This document shows, piece by piece, positions 27,595 to 37,096 of a stretch of 64,000 nucleotides of DNA (position 1 is its first letter; each line of letters begins with the position of its first letter). The notes under the pieces are model-generated. The model was given only the letters and a program-made list of their open reading frames with translations. It was not told the DNA's origin and did not search any database. This DNA comes from Cytobacillus purgationiresistens. Its GTDB lineage: Bacteria > Bacillota > Bacilli > Bacillales > Cytobacillaceae. The translations under genes were made by a program, and so were the position numbers. Location: positions 1 through 64,000 of the forward strand of contig NZ_JAUSUB010000014.1 in NCBI RefSeq assembly GCF_030813235.1, written 5' to 3'.

Positions 27595-28317
27595 TTACGT
27601 ATTCAACTCTACCTCATCCCATGCTTTATCTCCCACTATCCATTCAAAAGCATGATGTCTCCATTGTGCAATAAATTTCATACGATTCATCTCTTCTGAA
27701 TTTAAATCATTAAAAGCTTTATTATTTACAATAAAATCATCCTGATCATTCTTAAATGCTTGCATGCTATCTATAACCTGCATATATTGTCTCCCAAAAG
27801 TAGATACTATTGTCTCCTTTGCAGGCTTTAGGTTAAAAATTGAATTATTTGCTTCTCTTGTTCTCCAATGCCAAAGCATAGATATTTCATTTTGTAGGAC
27901 TATATCATCAAACACCCTTAAACGACATTTAGTTAAAAGTTTTTCTAATGAATGCGTCCCACCTATCTCTAACAAAGGATGAAAATCCTCCGAAACTAAT
28001 CTATCATATTCAGATAGTTTATCTACAAGTCCCAGTGACCATAAACAAGGTTCAATTGATTCATATTGAATTTGTTTTGAGAGAATTTCATCTTTATTTC
28101 CTTTACCTACTTCTTGCTCAAATAACAATTTTTCATCCAAAGTCAGTGAGGTATTGTAACCTTTATCTTGCAACCATTTATATATAGCTTTCCTCTGCTC
28201 GTCTCTTTGTTTTAAGGTGTATACTCTTCCTCCAATTGTCGTTCTTTCTAAGGCACATCTGTCGGAGAGACACAATAATATAATAGCTCTAGTTGCAATT
28301 TCTTTAGCATTTTTCAT
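27595..28317 (-). CDS. DUF4272 immunity protein (cassette E)
   Basis: 240 residues, with RAIILLCLSDRCALERT near the start and WLQDKGYNTSLTLDEKLLFE, then WSLGLVDKLSEYD, the pattern of DUF4272 proteins. Those often sit after polymorphic nuclease toxins. It follows a WHH nuclease domain, so it is probably its antidote. Confidence 0.65.
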   Translation of the reverse strand: MKNAKEIATRAIILLCLSDRCALERTTIGGRVYTLKQRDEQRKAIYKWLQDKGYNTSLTLDEKLLFEQEVGKGNKDEILSKQIQYESIEPCLWSLGLVDKLSEYDRLVSEDFHPLLEIGGTHSLEKLLTKCRLRVFDDIVLQNEISMLWHWRTREANNSIFNLKPAKETIVSTFGRQYMQVIDSMQAFKNDQDDFIVNNKAFNDLNSEEMNRMKFIAQWRHHAFEWIVGDKAWDEVELNT

Positions 28318-28338
28318 TTTAATTCCTCATCTTCCTTT

Positions 28339-29593
28339 CTATTTAAATAATCCAAATCCACCTTGACCATTAGGACCAGGATGTAAAATATCTTGCAATA
28401 ATGGGCTTTGGTGTTGATTTTTAGGAACTAGTCTAACTACACCTGGTGTGTCCGCTGAATGATGCCAAGCCCAATCCTTAGATGGATTCTTCAATGCACT
28501 CTTACCACTCTTCATATGTCCCATTACATCATAATCAAAGAAATCGTCTACTGCATTCTTAAATTGAGCGTCATTAGCCATTTGATTATAAAATTCTTTA
28601 TTAGCTGCATTTCGATGGGCACTTCTTGATGCACCATTACCTATATTTGCCTCATATAAAGTGCTGTATTGTTTCCCATTTCCTATAGAGTTACCCGTAC
28701 CCTTACCACCATCATCCGCATCGTCCATAATCTGTTTATTTGATGAAGATGGATTACCTGCACTTGATGAACCACCCTTAGGCGAGCCTTTTGATGCCTG
28801 GACAATCTTTGCTTTTTCCATCCTGGTAACGACGGTTCGCTTCGGTTTTGGCGCCACCTTTGTTTTCGCCTTTGGTGCGGACTTCACCGATGCCGTCGCT
28901 TTCACCTTAGGTGACGTTCGGATCGGTTTGGCTGCCACGGTTTTTGGTTTTTTATTGACTTTGGCGACTACTTTTTTGGCTGGTGCTCTGACTACCTTCG
29001 TTGTTTTCTTAACTGCCTTACTTGCTTTATAAGCTTTGGACGTCCCTTTGACTGCCGCTTTGATGGCTTTGGATGCAATGCCTCCGCCCGGGATGAAGTT
29101 TTAAGGAACGGATGTCGTCGCCTACGGCAAAGTTGTAGGTTGCCTTGGCGGCTTTTTTGACGCCCTTGCTGAGCTTTTTCAGCCATTTTGGTGCGTAGCC
29201 TTCCGGATCGATGTTGTTGACTGGGGCGGATTCCGCGTATAGGTAGCGGTTGAATGAGATTGGGTTGTCGTCTTCCCCTTCGTATTCATCTGCCACTAGG
29301 AATCGGCCGATTTTCGCATCGTATTCGCGCCAGCCCATGAAGTAGTGCTTGGTGTCTTCATCATATTGGACGCCGAATTTTCCTACGTAGCGGAAAGGAT
29401 TGGCTTTGACCACTTCTTTGCCGATGTCGGTTAATCCTTCTGATTTAAGGATATTTCCCCATTCATCGTAGGTGTATTTGGCAATGACGTTCTGATGCTC
29501 GTCCGTGATGGCGACAATATCTCCGCGTTGATTATAAACATAGTCATAGCTTTTGTGTTTATATTCAAAGCTTAGGAGCTGGCCGCTTGAATC
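28339..29593 (-). pseudogene. wapA 3' fragment with WHH nuclease toxin, cassette E
   Basis: The copy starts near LLSFEYKHKSYDYVYNQRG of the Rhs core. It holds YVGKFGVQYDEDTKHYFMGW and breaks after VGDDIRSLK, where about 20 codons are lost and the frame shifts. It continues with the Lys/Ala-rich linker. The uninterrupted boundary GGKGTGNS lies near 28700. The toxin then reads SAHRNAANKEFYNQM, WAWHHSADTPGVVRLVPKNQ and GPNGQGGF, a WHH-type HNH/EndoVII nuclease. This is the only orphan with the wapA boundary and no element. Confidence 0.7.
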
Positions 29594-30152
29594 TATAATG
29601 GAAGCTCATTGCGTTAAGATCAATTAGGTTTAGATAGTGGTCTATAACAACTCTTCAGCACAAGAAAAAAACGTTGAAAGGCGTTTAGTACAATCAAGGT
29701 TTTAAAAATTACAAGTATATATCATACAAAATAAGATTCTGAGAACTTATCTCACCAAATGATCCTTTCACGTTACCCATTTTTATCATTACAAACTTTG
29801 TCATTTTGGTTACTATGTAATGTCATAACCACCCCTGCCATGTAAAATGTCACCTCGTCTAATTATCGTACTTTTCACAATATGCAAACATTAAAACATT
29901 TACTCCATGATCGTACTACCTTCATAAGCTCTCGATTCTGAAAAAAATCATCTTCGTTTTGTCTCATTAAAAACCACATGTATCTACTTATTCACTTGCC
30001 TTATATACCTGTTTGTTACCACCTTTAGCATTTACGAGCTTTGTCATTCTCGTTTTCAAATATAAATTGAGTAGTAGGGTAATCGTTTATTATCTTAAAC
30101 ACTGGTAACTAATCTCGTAAACCTACTTACTATTTAAAACTGTAAAAGAAAT
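29594..30152. other. Remnant stretch: lost cassette plus element left part
   Basis: There is no intact gene. A degraded cassette terminator (29665-29700) is followed by a stub of an L-type immunity gene (29709-29765), reading EISSQNLILYDIYL. A copy of the element left region follows, with a decayed palindrome at 29906-29926. A cassette and its element have been almost fully deleted here. Confidence 0.55.
29665..29700 (-). terminator. Degraded cassette terminator
   Basis: It is recognisable as the common terminator but with changes in both arms (ACCTTGATTG with CTTTCAACGT), followed by T7. Confidence 0.6.
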
Positions 30153-30185
30153 AAAAAACCTTGAAAGGCAATCGCCAATCAAGGT
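30153..30185 (-). terminator. Common cassette terminator (cassette F)
   Basis: ACCTTGATTGGC with GCCTTTCAAGGT, then T6, on the minus strand, after the immunity gene at 30196. Confidence 0.85.
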
Positions 30186-30195
30186 TTATCCATTA

Positions 30196-30444
30196 TTATT
30201 TAATAGTATATTTGTCTATCCAATCCTTAATATCTTGTTCTACATGTAAATATTCATCTGGATTAGCTTTTAAGTCCACCCCCGAAACAATTTGAAGGAG
30301 CTCCCAAATAATATCATCTGTTATATTTGGTTCATCCTGCATTACATATTCTGAAGCCCAATCCGCAACTTCTTCTCTAGATATTGTTCCTTGTAAAATA
30401 AGTTTTAATTTACTAATTATCTCTTCTCTAGTTGGTTGTCTCAT
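30196..30444 (-). CDS. Putative immunity protein (cassette F)
   Basis: 82 acidic residues from MRQPTREEIISKL, with ADWASEYVMQDEPNITDDII in the middle. GTGGTGAG precedes this ATG, so the longer reading to 30522 is unlikely. The family is unknown to me. It follows the tail of a broken toxin. Confidence 0.6.
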   Translation of the reverse strand: MRQPTREEIISKLKLILQGTISREEVADWASEYVMQDEPNITDDIIWELLQIVSGVDLKANPDEYLHVEQDIKDWIDKYTIK

Positions 30445-30448
30445 TTTC

Positions 30449-30690
30449 TCACCACTTTCCGATATAATCTCCACTATTATCAAATCTGTAATGAACCTTT
30501 GTTCCACCAGTAAATTTAACATCAGGTCTCACTTGTCTAATCGTACCATTATGGTCTACAGTTTCATGCCATGTTCTCTTTAGGCCTGTTGACGGGTTCC
30601 ATTCTCTTACTACTCGCCGTCCTGCCATTTCCCCAGCTTTTGAAGCTGGAGTTATCTCACCTAATGTTGGGTCAATGCTTAAGGATACAG
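30449..30690 (-). pseudogene. Orphan toxin domain, cassette F, C-terminal half
   Basis: It reads EMAGRRVVREWNPSTGLKRT, then WHETVDHNGTIRQVRP and HYRFDNSGDYIGKW, and ends in TGA. This is a known type of Rhs toxin end. The preceding part of the same domain lies at 30695-30805 but on the opposite strand. There is no boundary codon or start. Confidence 0.6.
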
Positions 30691-30694
30691 GGAT

Positions 30695-30805
30695 TCAGCA
30701 CATAGTGCAGCTCAATTTGATAAATTAAAAACACATTATCAGCAGGCAGAAAAGTATGGTAAGGCAGGAGTAAGAGAACTGTCGGATGGAAGAATAAGAT
30801 ACTAC
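30695..30805 (+). pseudogene. Inverted middle piece of toxin F
   Basis: Plus-strand codons read SAAQFDKLKTHYQQAEKYGK and then GVRELSDGRIRYY, which normally stand directly before the AGRRVVREW part of this toxin family. The piece is flipped relative to its other half and lies against the truncated IS66 gene. Confidence 0.5.
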
Positions 30806-31051
30806 ATCTTTTGGCCATTGCAGTTTGCCGTTATCCAAACGTTTATAAAGCATGGCGAAGCCATCACCATCAAAATACAAACATTTATAACGGTCTTTAC
30901 TCCATCCAGAAAACAAAAAAATGGAGTCGCCATACGGATCCAGTTGAAAAGAATCCTGAATTAGTGTGGCAAGGCAATCGATGCCTTTTCGCATATCGGT
31001 CTTCCCACAAATGATGTAGATATTTTCCACACTAGTATAATCGTATTTCAC
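30806..31051 (-). pseudogene. IS66 family accessory protein TnpB, truncated
   Basis: It reads VENIYIICGKTDMRKGIDCL, then GDSIFLFSGWSKDRYKCLYF and LQWPKD, the TnpB (Orf2) pattern. It breaks at the inverted toxin piece; the last codons of the open frame are antisense to that piece. No TnpC transposase is present. Confidence 0.8.
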
Positions 31052-31242
31052 AGATGCTTCATCTCCCTCATAACGGTTTGGATAATGCGCTCATCTACGC
31101 CGCCAAAGAAGGATATTTCAGCGTTAGCCGTTTTGATCGTACAAATGCTAGCTAAGGATTCTTTAGAAGAAGAGGATGGTAAAGATTTTTTGTTTTCGGC
31201 ATGTAATGTAACGGGGACGATGGTTAATTTTTGATGTGGCAT
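31048..31242 (-). pseudogene. IS66 family TnpA-like fragment
   Basis: 64 residues that end in VDERIIQTVMREMKHL, overlapping the tnpB start by four bases, as in IS66 operons. The HTH part is missing. The frame begins with MPHQKLTIVPVT after an AGGTG ribosome site. Confidence 0.5.
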
Positions 31243-31382
31243 AGAAATACACCTCCTTTGATTGATTTAAGTATCATACCAAGAGGTGCTACGTGTTTAA
31301 TATGCGTTGTTTGATTGGGGGCTTACGTACAATCCCTAACTCTAACTCTTACATAAAAGGCTATTTATTCAGCACTACACTA

Positions 31383-31415
31383 AAAATGGACGGCTAACAT
31401 CGAATTAGCCGTCCA
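31383..31415 (-). terminator. Terminator after cassette G
   Basis: TGGACGGCTAA pairs with TTAGCCGTCCA on the minus strand, followed by TTTTTA. Confidence 0.85.
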
Positions 31416-31422
31416 ATAAATT

Positions 31423-31887
31423 TTATATAGCTGGATTTGCTTCCATTAATAAATTATCAGGTAAATTTAATTCATCATCTTCTTTCAAAACTCTTGCAGT
31501 AGGATTTTCACATTCTATAAATGAAAATGTATAGTGCTCTGTACTATTTGCACTTTTAGCTGTAAACAATATTTCATAATTCCCTTCAGGTATATCAATT
31601 GCAACTGTTTCCATTACTGAACCTATCTCTATGCCACCCTTTTCAACTTTGAAAGGAACAACAATCGCTCTTATTGTATCATCAATTTCTATTTTTTTAG
31701 TCAACTTCACAATAATCTTACAATCACCATCACTAGATAGCGTCCCAAAGGAAACTGAACCATCTCTCCACGAAAACCCTTGATTTACATGAGTTTCATT
31801 CCAATCATTAAAAGGATTATCAAGTCCATACTGAAACAATGCAATCTGTGAATAATATATTTCAGTCACAAAAGAAAACTCACTCAT
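31423..31887 (-). CDS. ComJ-like nuclease inhibitor (cassette G immunity)
   Basis: 154 residues resembling ComJ (Nin), the protein inhibitor of the NucA DNase: LFQYGLDNPFNDWNETHVNQ, then GFSWRDGSVSFGTL and FKVEKGGIEIGSVMETVAI. It follows a NucA/NucB domain, so an inhibitor/nuclease pair known from competence has been used as immunity/toxin. Confidence 0.75.
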   Translation of the reverse strand: MSEFSFVTEIYYSQIALFQYGLDNPFNDWNETHVNQGFSWRDGSVSFGTLSSDGDCKIIVKLTKKIEIDDTIRAIVVPFKVEKGGIEIGSVMETVAIDIPEGNYEILFTAKSANSTEHYTFSFIECENPTARVLKEDDELNLPDNLLMEANPAI

Positions 31888-31904
31888 TATATAATCCCTC
31901 CATT

Positions 31905-32150
31905 ATCTAAGCCTTACTCTTGTTCCATCTGGATAATTTCTTAACTTATTCCCTAAATAAGCACCTGCACCTCGGTTATCAGATGGACTAACAGGTCTTA
32001 CACTTGCGCCCATACCACCCTCTTTAAACATTGCTGGTGGGTATTCATCTAAATCCTTCCCTGGAACTTAATCAAGACCGCTTAAGCTATCTTTTCTTCG
32101 TAATTTTGCACCTGAACGGTCAATGGTTAATATATCTGGATGATCTGCTT
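31905..32150 (-). pseudogene. Orphan toxin domain: NucA/NucB DNase, cassette G
   Basis: It reads HPDILTIDRSGAKLRRKDS, then [20 protein letters not shown] and [16 protein letters not shown], the NucA/NucB nuclease core with Glu and Asn/Arg motifs. A TAA interrupts it after SLSGLD, probably from CAA. Its N-terminal side and boundary codons are replaced by a broken IS110 gene. Confidence 0.75.
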
Positions 32151-32745
32151 TTCTACCGCTCCGTCCGCTTGGACGAGGGAGAGTATCTGTTCAGCTTTCT
32201 TAGTCGAACATGTATTGTTACTTACTTTTAACAGAAATGTGCGTAAATCTTCTACCGTTTCCCCCACCAAATCAGAAGGAGAGGCATACCTTTCCCAAAA
32301 CGCTAAAGCCGTTTTGCCATCGACTTCTGAAAAGAACTCCTTATAGCTTGGATAATGATAATGTAATTGCAAGTGTAGTTGATTTTTCACTGCTGTTTGA
32401 GTTTTTACTATGCACTTCTTCTGCCCACAAGTTGAGCGATAACCCAATGAATATCGGATGTTGTAGCGTCAGGTAAATACGATAGCTTACGACTTAATAC
32501 GTCCGCCACACATTGAGCGTCCCAACTATCATGCCATAGCCACCCACATCTTCTAATCCAAATACAGGAGTCAATCCTTCTTGTAAAAAGCTATTTACAT
32601 AGTCTACTAGCAAAGGAAACGCTATTGGTTTATATAAAATGTTCATCTCTCCTAATTTTTCCGACCAACAATTCACGATGACCGCTGTATGTTGAAACTT
32701 ATGTAAATCTAACCCTACGTAAATATACTTGTCTTTTTTCATCAA
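32127..32745 (-). pseudogene. Type 2 IS110 transposase remnant, element G
   Basis: Two pieces: 32494-32745 has VGLDLHKFQHTAV and FGLEDVGGYG, and 32127-32447 has LQLHYHYPSYKEFFSEVDGK to LSLVQADG. They are like the intact type 2 transposase at 49214 with large internal and C-terminal deletions. It ends inside the NucA domain. Confidence 0.8.
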
Positions 32746-32785
32746 GAAAATCTCACTCCTATATTCGTTTGAACGGATAATACAA

Positions 32786-32868
32786 GACAGAGAATGTCGG
32801 CAACCTTAGGTTGAGCATTAGTCCTAACCGACTTGCAAGGATACGAAAGCCTATCCATTCTCTATCTA
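32786..32868 (-). ncRNA. Candidate bridge RNA, element G (type 2)
   Basis: Minus-strand hairpin with ends GAGAATGG and CATTCTC, holding GGATAGGCTTTCGTATCC and AAGGTTGCCG. The constant parts match type 1 and type 2 copies. The bases after CGTA (TCCTT) differ by one from the intact type 2 copy (CCCTT). Confidence 0.5.
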
Positions 32869-33095
32869 TTAACCGTTATAAAATGGCTTGATGTTTGCCA
32901 TGTGCTGTTTCTCTCCATAGCGGTATGAACCACTATAAAACGCTTTTCTATCTAAAATCCGTTTAATCTGGACTTTGGTAAACAACTTTCCTTGTTTCGT
33001 TTGATGTCCTTCTTTATTCAATTGTTCGGCTATCTTGGTCAAAGACCATAAAGAATACTGTTCCTTCAAGTCAAACACTCGCTGTACGGTCAAGG
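32869..33095 (-). pseudogene. C-terminal remnant of serine recombinase, element G
   Basis: It reads VFDLKEQYSLWSLTKIAEQL, then KLFTKVQIKRILDRKAFYSG and MANIKPFYNG. The resolvase domain is missing. The sequence upstream (33100-33300) matches the left part of the type 2 element at 51411-51620 (GGGCATACG, GTTGTACGTAC, AAAACATCATATAGGGCTTA). Confidence 0.7.
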
Positions 33096-33304
33096 CAGGG
33101 AAAGCGAAGGTATGGCTTTGAAGAATAGAAATGGTGGTAACTGATGATTTTATGATTAATTTCATGAGGTAGAATACATTAAATAGGGCATACGTTTTAA
33201 AGGTGTTGTACGTACTTTTTTTTTGGTAAAACATCATATAGGGCTTACAAGGGTTATATCTCTCCTCTAAGTAAAAAGCTATCTATTCGACACTCCGTCA
33301 CTAA

Positions 33305-33348
33305 TAAAAAACCCTCAAAAGAGAAATATAAAATCTCTTCTGAGGGTT
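33305..33348 (-). terminator. Terminator after cassette H
   Basis: AACCCTCAGAAGAGA pairs with TCTCTTTTGAGGGTT on the minus strand, followed by TTTTTA. Confidence 0.85.
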
Positions 33349-33357
33349 AATACAATT

Positions 33358-33753
33358 TTACTTTAATCCTATTCTTACTTTACCATCATGAAATATCTCA
33401 ATAACATATCCTGAGGATGGTGAAAATATCCATGTATCAAAACTTACAGCAGTAACATCATCTATAACTTCAAATACCTTATCTAAATCAGATTGAATTA
33501 TAGGTAATGTCCCTTCGTCCCAAATTACATATATAGCATTATTGTAATCATCAATGTTTTTGTTTAAAAAGGAAACTATCTCATCAACTGTATTCACTTC
33601 AGCATAAAAAACCACATTCTCCCATTCTATACGCCCCCACTCAGTAAATGGATAAGAACTCTCAAAATTGCTTAGTACTTGCTCTTTCTTACTATCAGAT
33701 AAGATGTGTACATTCTCACCAAGAGCTTCAATACACTCATCAAGCAAACTCAT
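33358..33753 (-). CDS. CdiI-like immunity protein (cassette H)
   Basis: 131 acidic residues, with NAIYVIWDEGTLPIIQSDLD and VSFDTWIFSPSSGYVIEIFH. The pattern resembles immunity proteins of contact-dependent inhibition systems. It starts 11 bases after the stop of toxin H, with GGGGAG before the ATG. Confidence 0.5.
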   Translation of the reverse strand: MSLLDECIEALGENVHILSDSKKEQVLSNFESSYPFTEWGRIEWENVVFYAEVNTVDEIVSFLNKNIDDYNNAIYVIWDEGTLPIIQSDLDKVFEVIDDVTAVSFDTWIFSPSSGYVIEIFHDGKVRIGLK

Positions 33754-33764
33754 TCAAACTCCCC

Positions 33765-34094
33765 TTATCTATTCAAATGTTTTAATAAAGATTTAAAGGT
33801 GCTTTCGTTACCCTCAAATGGAACAACTATTTTTCGAGCATTAGCCCCTTTACCATTACGAAAATCTTCAATGTTTATATGTGTTCCCTTATTAGGGTCA
33901 TAATCTAATCGCCATCTTACTTTTCCGTCAGCAGACTGCCTACCAACTACTTTACCATATCCAGCACTTGACTTAAGAGTTCCTGTATATGGCTTTGAAT
34001 TTGGTCCTAAATCCCCAACTAGGTCTAACGCTTTATTTCTAGCCTGTTCATATGTCTTGACTTTATCTAATACTTGTTCCCCTTTACCTATACC
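33765..34094 (-). CDS. Orphan WapA toxin domain, cassette H
   Basis: About 109 codons open from boundary codons (Gly-Ile-Gly, a change from Gly-Thr-Gly) to a stop. It reads KALDLVGDLGPNSKPYTGTL, then GRQSADGKVRWRLDYDPNKG and HINIEDFRNGKGANARKIVV. This toxin end is frequent in Bacillus Rhs and WapA proteins. The activity is not known to me; a CdiA-C-type RNase is likely. It has no start of its own. Confidence 0.65.
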   Translation of the reverse strand, partial: GIGKGEQVLDKVKTYEQARNKALDLVGDLGPNSKPYTGTLKSSAGYGKVVGRQSADGKVRWRLDYDPNKGTHINIEDFRNGKGANARKIVVPFEGNESTFKSLLKHLNR

Positions 34095-35371
34095 CTATGT
34101 TGTAATCTTAAAAGCTGCTAATAAGAAACAACTGTTTTGAAACCCTATAAAACTTCTTCCTTCTCCGGTATTATCGGCAATTCATAGGCTGTTTTGTACT
34201 TCATCAATCCGTATATAATATTCACAAGCCTTCTCATAATACAAACTAATGCTTGTCCCTTTGTTTTACCTTCTTCTTGTTTCCTTTGGTAATATTCGTA
34301 GAACACTGAATTTCTTGGCAGTTTACTTCCCTTTGCTACTTGCACTTGTTGGACTGCTAGGTTGTAAAATAAAGCGTGTAACGCCCGATTTCCGCGTTTG
34401 CTTTTATGCATCTTTCCTTTTCCACCAGAGCCAAAGTATACAGGCGCAATCCCCGCGAATCGTGCTAATTTGTTGGCATTTGGGAAACGCCTAACGTCAC
34501 CAATCTCCGCAATTAAGGCAGAGGCTGTGACGAGTTCAATCCCTGGCATGGAGTCTAGTTGAAATTCTAGTAAACTCATTAACTCTTTTAATTCTCTTTC
34601 CACCTTGCCGATTTCCTGCTTTCCAAATAAAATGTGGCGCACCATGTTTTCTACCAAAAGGTTCTTGTTCCTTGATGTTCTTTTATTGTATTCCCATCCT
34701 CTTTTACTAGCTTCAATATTTCATTGGCTTTTTTCACCGAACACGTATTGTTGCTTACTTCTAATAAAAATTTGGTCAATTGCTTTACATTCACACCTTC
34801 TAAACAAGACGGTGAAGGATAACGTTCCCAAAACGCCAATGCTGTTTTTCCATCTACCTCTGAAAAAAACTTTTTGTAGCTTGGATAATGGAATGTGCAG
34901 TTGGTTCTTTAATGCTACTTGTGCTTTTACTAATGCATTTCTTCTAGTTACTAATTGTTGTATTGACCAAAATAAATCATGTGGTTTAGCGTCTGGCAAT
35001 TGGTCAAGTTTATTTACCAATATGCGTGCCACACATTCTGCATCCCAGCTATCACTCTTTTGTATGGTCATATGGCTTTTTCGTTCAGCGTATGAAAGAG
35101 CTGGGTTTACTTCTTTGACAACCTGTCCATGATCGTTTAAAAACTGTGCTAACGATCGTCAATAGCCACCTACATCTTCTAAACCAAATACTGGTATTAA
35201 TCCTTCTTCCATCAGTTTATCAATATTCAGTAAAAACGTGGAGAAGGCGGCAGATTTATTTTCAAACTTTAATTCACCTAGTTTCTCTTGCCAACAATTA
35301 ATAATCACTGCCACATGGTGTTGTTTATGCAAGTCCACTCCAACATACAAGTGTTTCTGTTTTTCATGCAT
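34095..35371 (-). pseudogene. IS110 transposase, element H, multiply disrupted
   Basis: Pieces in different frames (35159-35371, 34721-35071, 34651-34839 and 34145-34657) together give the type 1 transposase. Breaks lie after DVGGY, within NQLHIPL, and after EHQGTR. The right end has CCTATACCC instead of CCGTACCC. Confidence 0.85.
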
Positions 35372-35387
35372 TTTCTCATCCCCTATT

Positions 35388-35470
35388 CAATTAAATGAAA
35401 ATGCCGGCAACCTTAGTTCGAGCTTTCACCATCCGGTGCGCATTGGTACGAAAGCCTATCCATTTTCAAC
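35388..35470 (-). ncRNA. Candidate bridge RNA, element H
   Basis: Same hairpin as at 47112-47194, with a few changes in the inner loop (GATGGTGAAAGC in place of GAAAGGTGAACGC). The CGTACCAATGCGC part is kept. Confidence 0.5.
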
Positions 35471-35524
35471 CTTACAGAAGAACTTATAAGAAAAAGAGTC
35501 CCTTTTATAGGTAACCTTTTAAAT

Positions 35525-36115
35525 TATTGCTTCATGTTCCCCATTTGCTTGTATTTGTCCGTATGTATATATCCCTTGATAAAAATTTTCTCGGTCTAAA
35601 ATACGTTTCACTTGTACTTTTGTAAATGCTTTACCTTGCGTTGTTTGATAACCTTCATCATTTTATGCTTCTGCCAACCTAGACAGTGACCATTTCTTAT
35701 GTAGTTGTTTAAGCTCAAATAATCTTTTTACCGCCTTTGCTTGATAGTTATGAATCATTAGTTCCTTTTCACCTTTTTGCTTCTGATAGCCAAAAAGGTT
35801 ACCCTTCCTCCTGCATACCCACCTTCCTTTGCTTTTTTATTTCTCCCTTTCGTTAGCTTGAGGGCAATTTCAAGCCGTTGGTATTGGTCTAATAACTCCA
35901 TTAACCCGTTGACCAAAAAGTCGTTGGGGTCTTTCTTGTGGATACTGTAAAATGGTTGTTCAATACTTTTAATATCACAGCCATATTTCTTCAGCTCTCT
36001 TTGAATCAGCACTTTCACAATATCTGACCTCCATATTCGACTTGTATTGAGCACCACCACATAATCAATTTGGACAGACGAAAGGTGAGCCAACATCTCC
36101 TGTAAGCCCACCCTG
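35525..36115 (-). pseudogene. Serine recombinase, element H, N-terminus lost
   Basis: From VGLQEMLAHLSSVQIDYVVV to GGYAGGRVTF in one frame (35758-36111), then the C-terminal part in another frame. The first 70 codons, including Ser10, have been replaced by unrelated sequence at 36119. Confidence 0.8.
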
Positions 36116-36443
36116 TCAATCGTTCTTGTTCAGTTCTTCCAAGCATTATTACATACTCCATGATGGTTGTACCTTCATGAGTTATGAATTTCACTTAAGC
36201 ATTATTCAATGTCTGCCAAACATACAACTTTTCCTTTTATTGATTCATTCATTTTCTTATGTACAAGTGTATTTCCTTATTTATCACAACGAGCTTTGTC
36301 ATTCTCGTGTTTAAATTTAAATCGAGTAGTAATTTTGGTAGTTATATTTAAATCTCACTGCAACCAATCTCGAAATTCTCCTAACCATCATAAGTTTTTA
36401 ATTCTAAAGTCATATTGTTTTTAAACATAAAGTTCTTAAAGTG
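36116..36443. other. Left part of element H, non-coding
   Basis: No gene. It contains the palindrome CATGATGG-TTGTA-CCTTCATG at 36159-36179 and an ACGAGCTTTGTCATTCTCGT word at 36288-36307, as in other element copies. Confidence 0.45.
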
Positions 36444-36478
36444 AAAAAACCTTGAAAGGCATATAGCCAATCAAGGTT
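36444..36478 (-). terminator. Common cassette terminator (cassette I)
   Basis: ACCTTGATTGGC with GCCTTTCAAGGT and T6 on the minus strand. Confidence 0.85.
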
Positions 36479-36488
36479 TTCCAATTCA

Positions 36489-36743
36489 TTATTCATATAG
36501 TTTTCCAACATAAAAAATAGTTGCAATATAATTCCAGTCTATATCTTTAGGGATTGGGAGATTATTATTTTCATAATATCCCTCCATGTCTTCTACCCAT
36601 GATTTTACTCCTTGCAGAAAGCTCTCGATATCATTATTCTCCCATTCGTCGGGTTTTAGTTTAAAATCTGTTGTTAACGAAGAAATAAATTGTGTAAATT
36701 GTTCCTTATTATTTACTTGTTGTAATTCTTTATATAATTCCAT
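36489..36743 (-). CDS. DUF7660-like immunity protein (cassette I)
   Basis: 84 acidic residues: NNKEQFTQFISSLTTDFK, then WENNDIESFLQGVKSWVEDM and DWNYIATIFYVGKLYE, the pattern of the DUF7660 family. It follows the stop of toxin I by nine bases. Confidence 0.6.
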   Translation of the reverse strand: MELYKELQQVNNKEQFTQFISSLTTDFKLKPDEWENNDIESFLQGVKSWVEDMEGYYENNNLPIPKDIDWNYIATIFYVGKLYE

Positions 36744-36752
36744 GTTTACCTC

Positions 36753-37096
36753 CTATTTAATAAAAGTACTCGTTCCATCTTCTAGCTTTAATCTTATTGA
36801 AGTTCCATTTGTTTTAGTAGTCATTTTCCACATCTGACTATTAACCATCTCTTTTGTAGCCCAATTGACTGGTATTTCTTTAATATCTGCCAATTTAAAT
36901 GCAGCTAATCTTCGATGGTCTAAAGTCCATACTTTACCTGCATCATCTTTCCAAACATTAATTGTTTTTAAATCTGTTGGTGAAAGAGTCCCTGCTTTTA
37001 ATGCATCTGCATTTCCTAAGACTGTATAATTACCAGTTTTATTTTTAATAGAATTTGAAAATGAATGTCTTTAGGATTTAGAGTATTACCCGTACC
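36753..37096 (-). pseudogene. Orphan WapA toxin domain, cassette I (frameshifted)
   Basis: From Gly-Thr-Gly it reads NTLNPKDIHF, then one base is missing (TTTTCA). The next frame gives NYTVLGNADALKAGTLSPTD, INVWKDDAGKVWTLDHRRLA and IKEIPVNWATKEMV. The motif W-x-LDHRRLAAF occurs in ParB/sulfiredoxin-like toxin domains. The shift destroys the full domain. Confidence 0.6.

Noticed and set aside
36126..36424. Plus-strand frames in the left part of element H
   Set aside because: They are short, AT-rich, without ribosome sites, and the region matches non-coding parts of the other elements.
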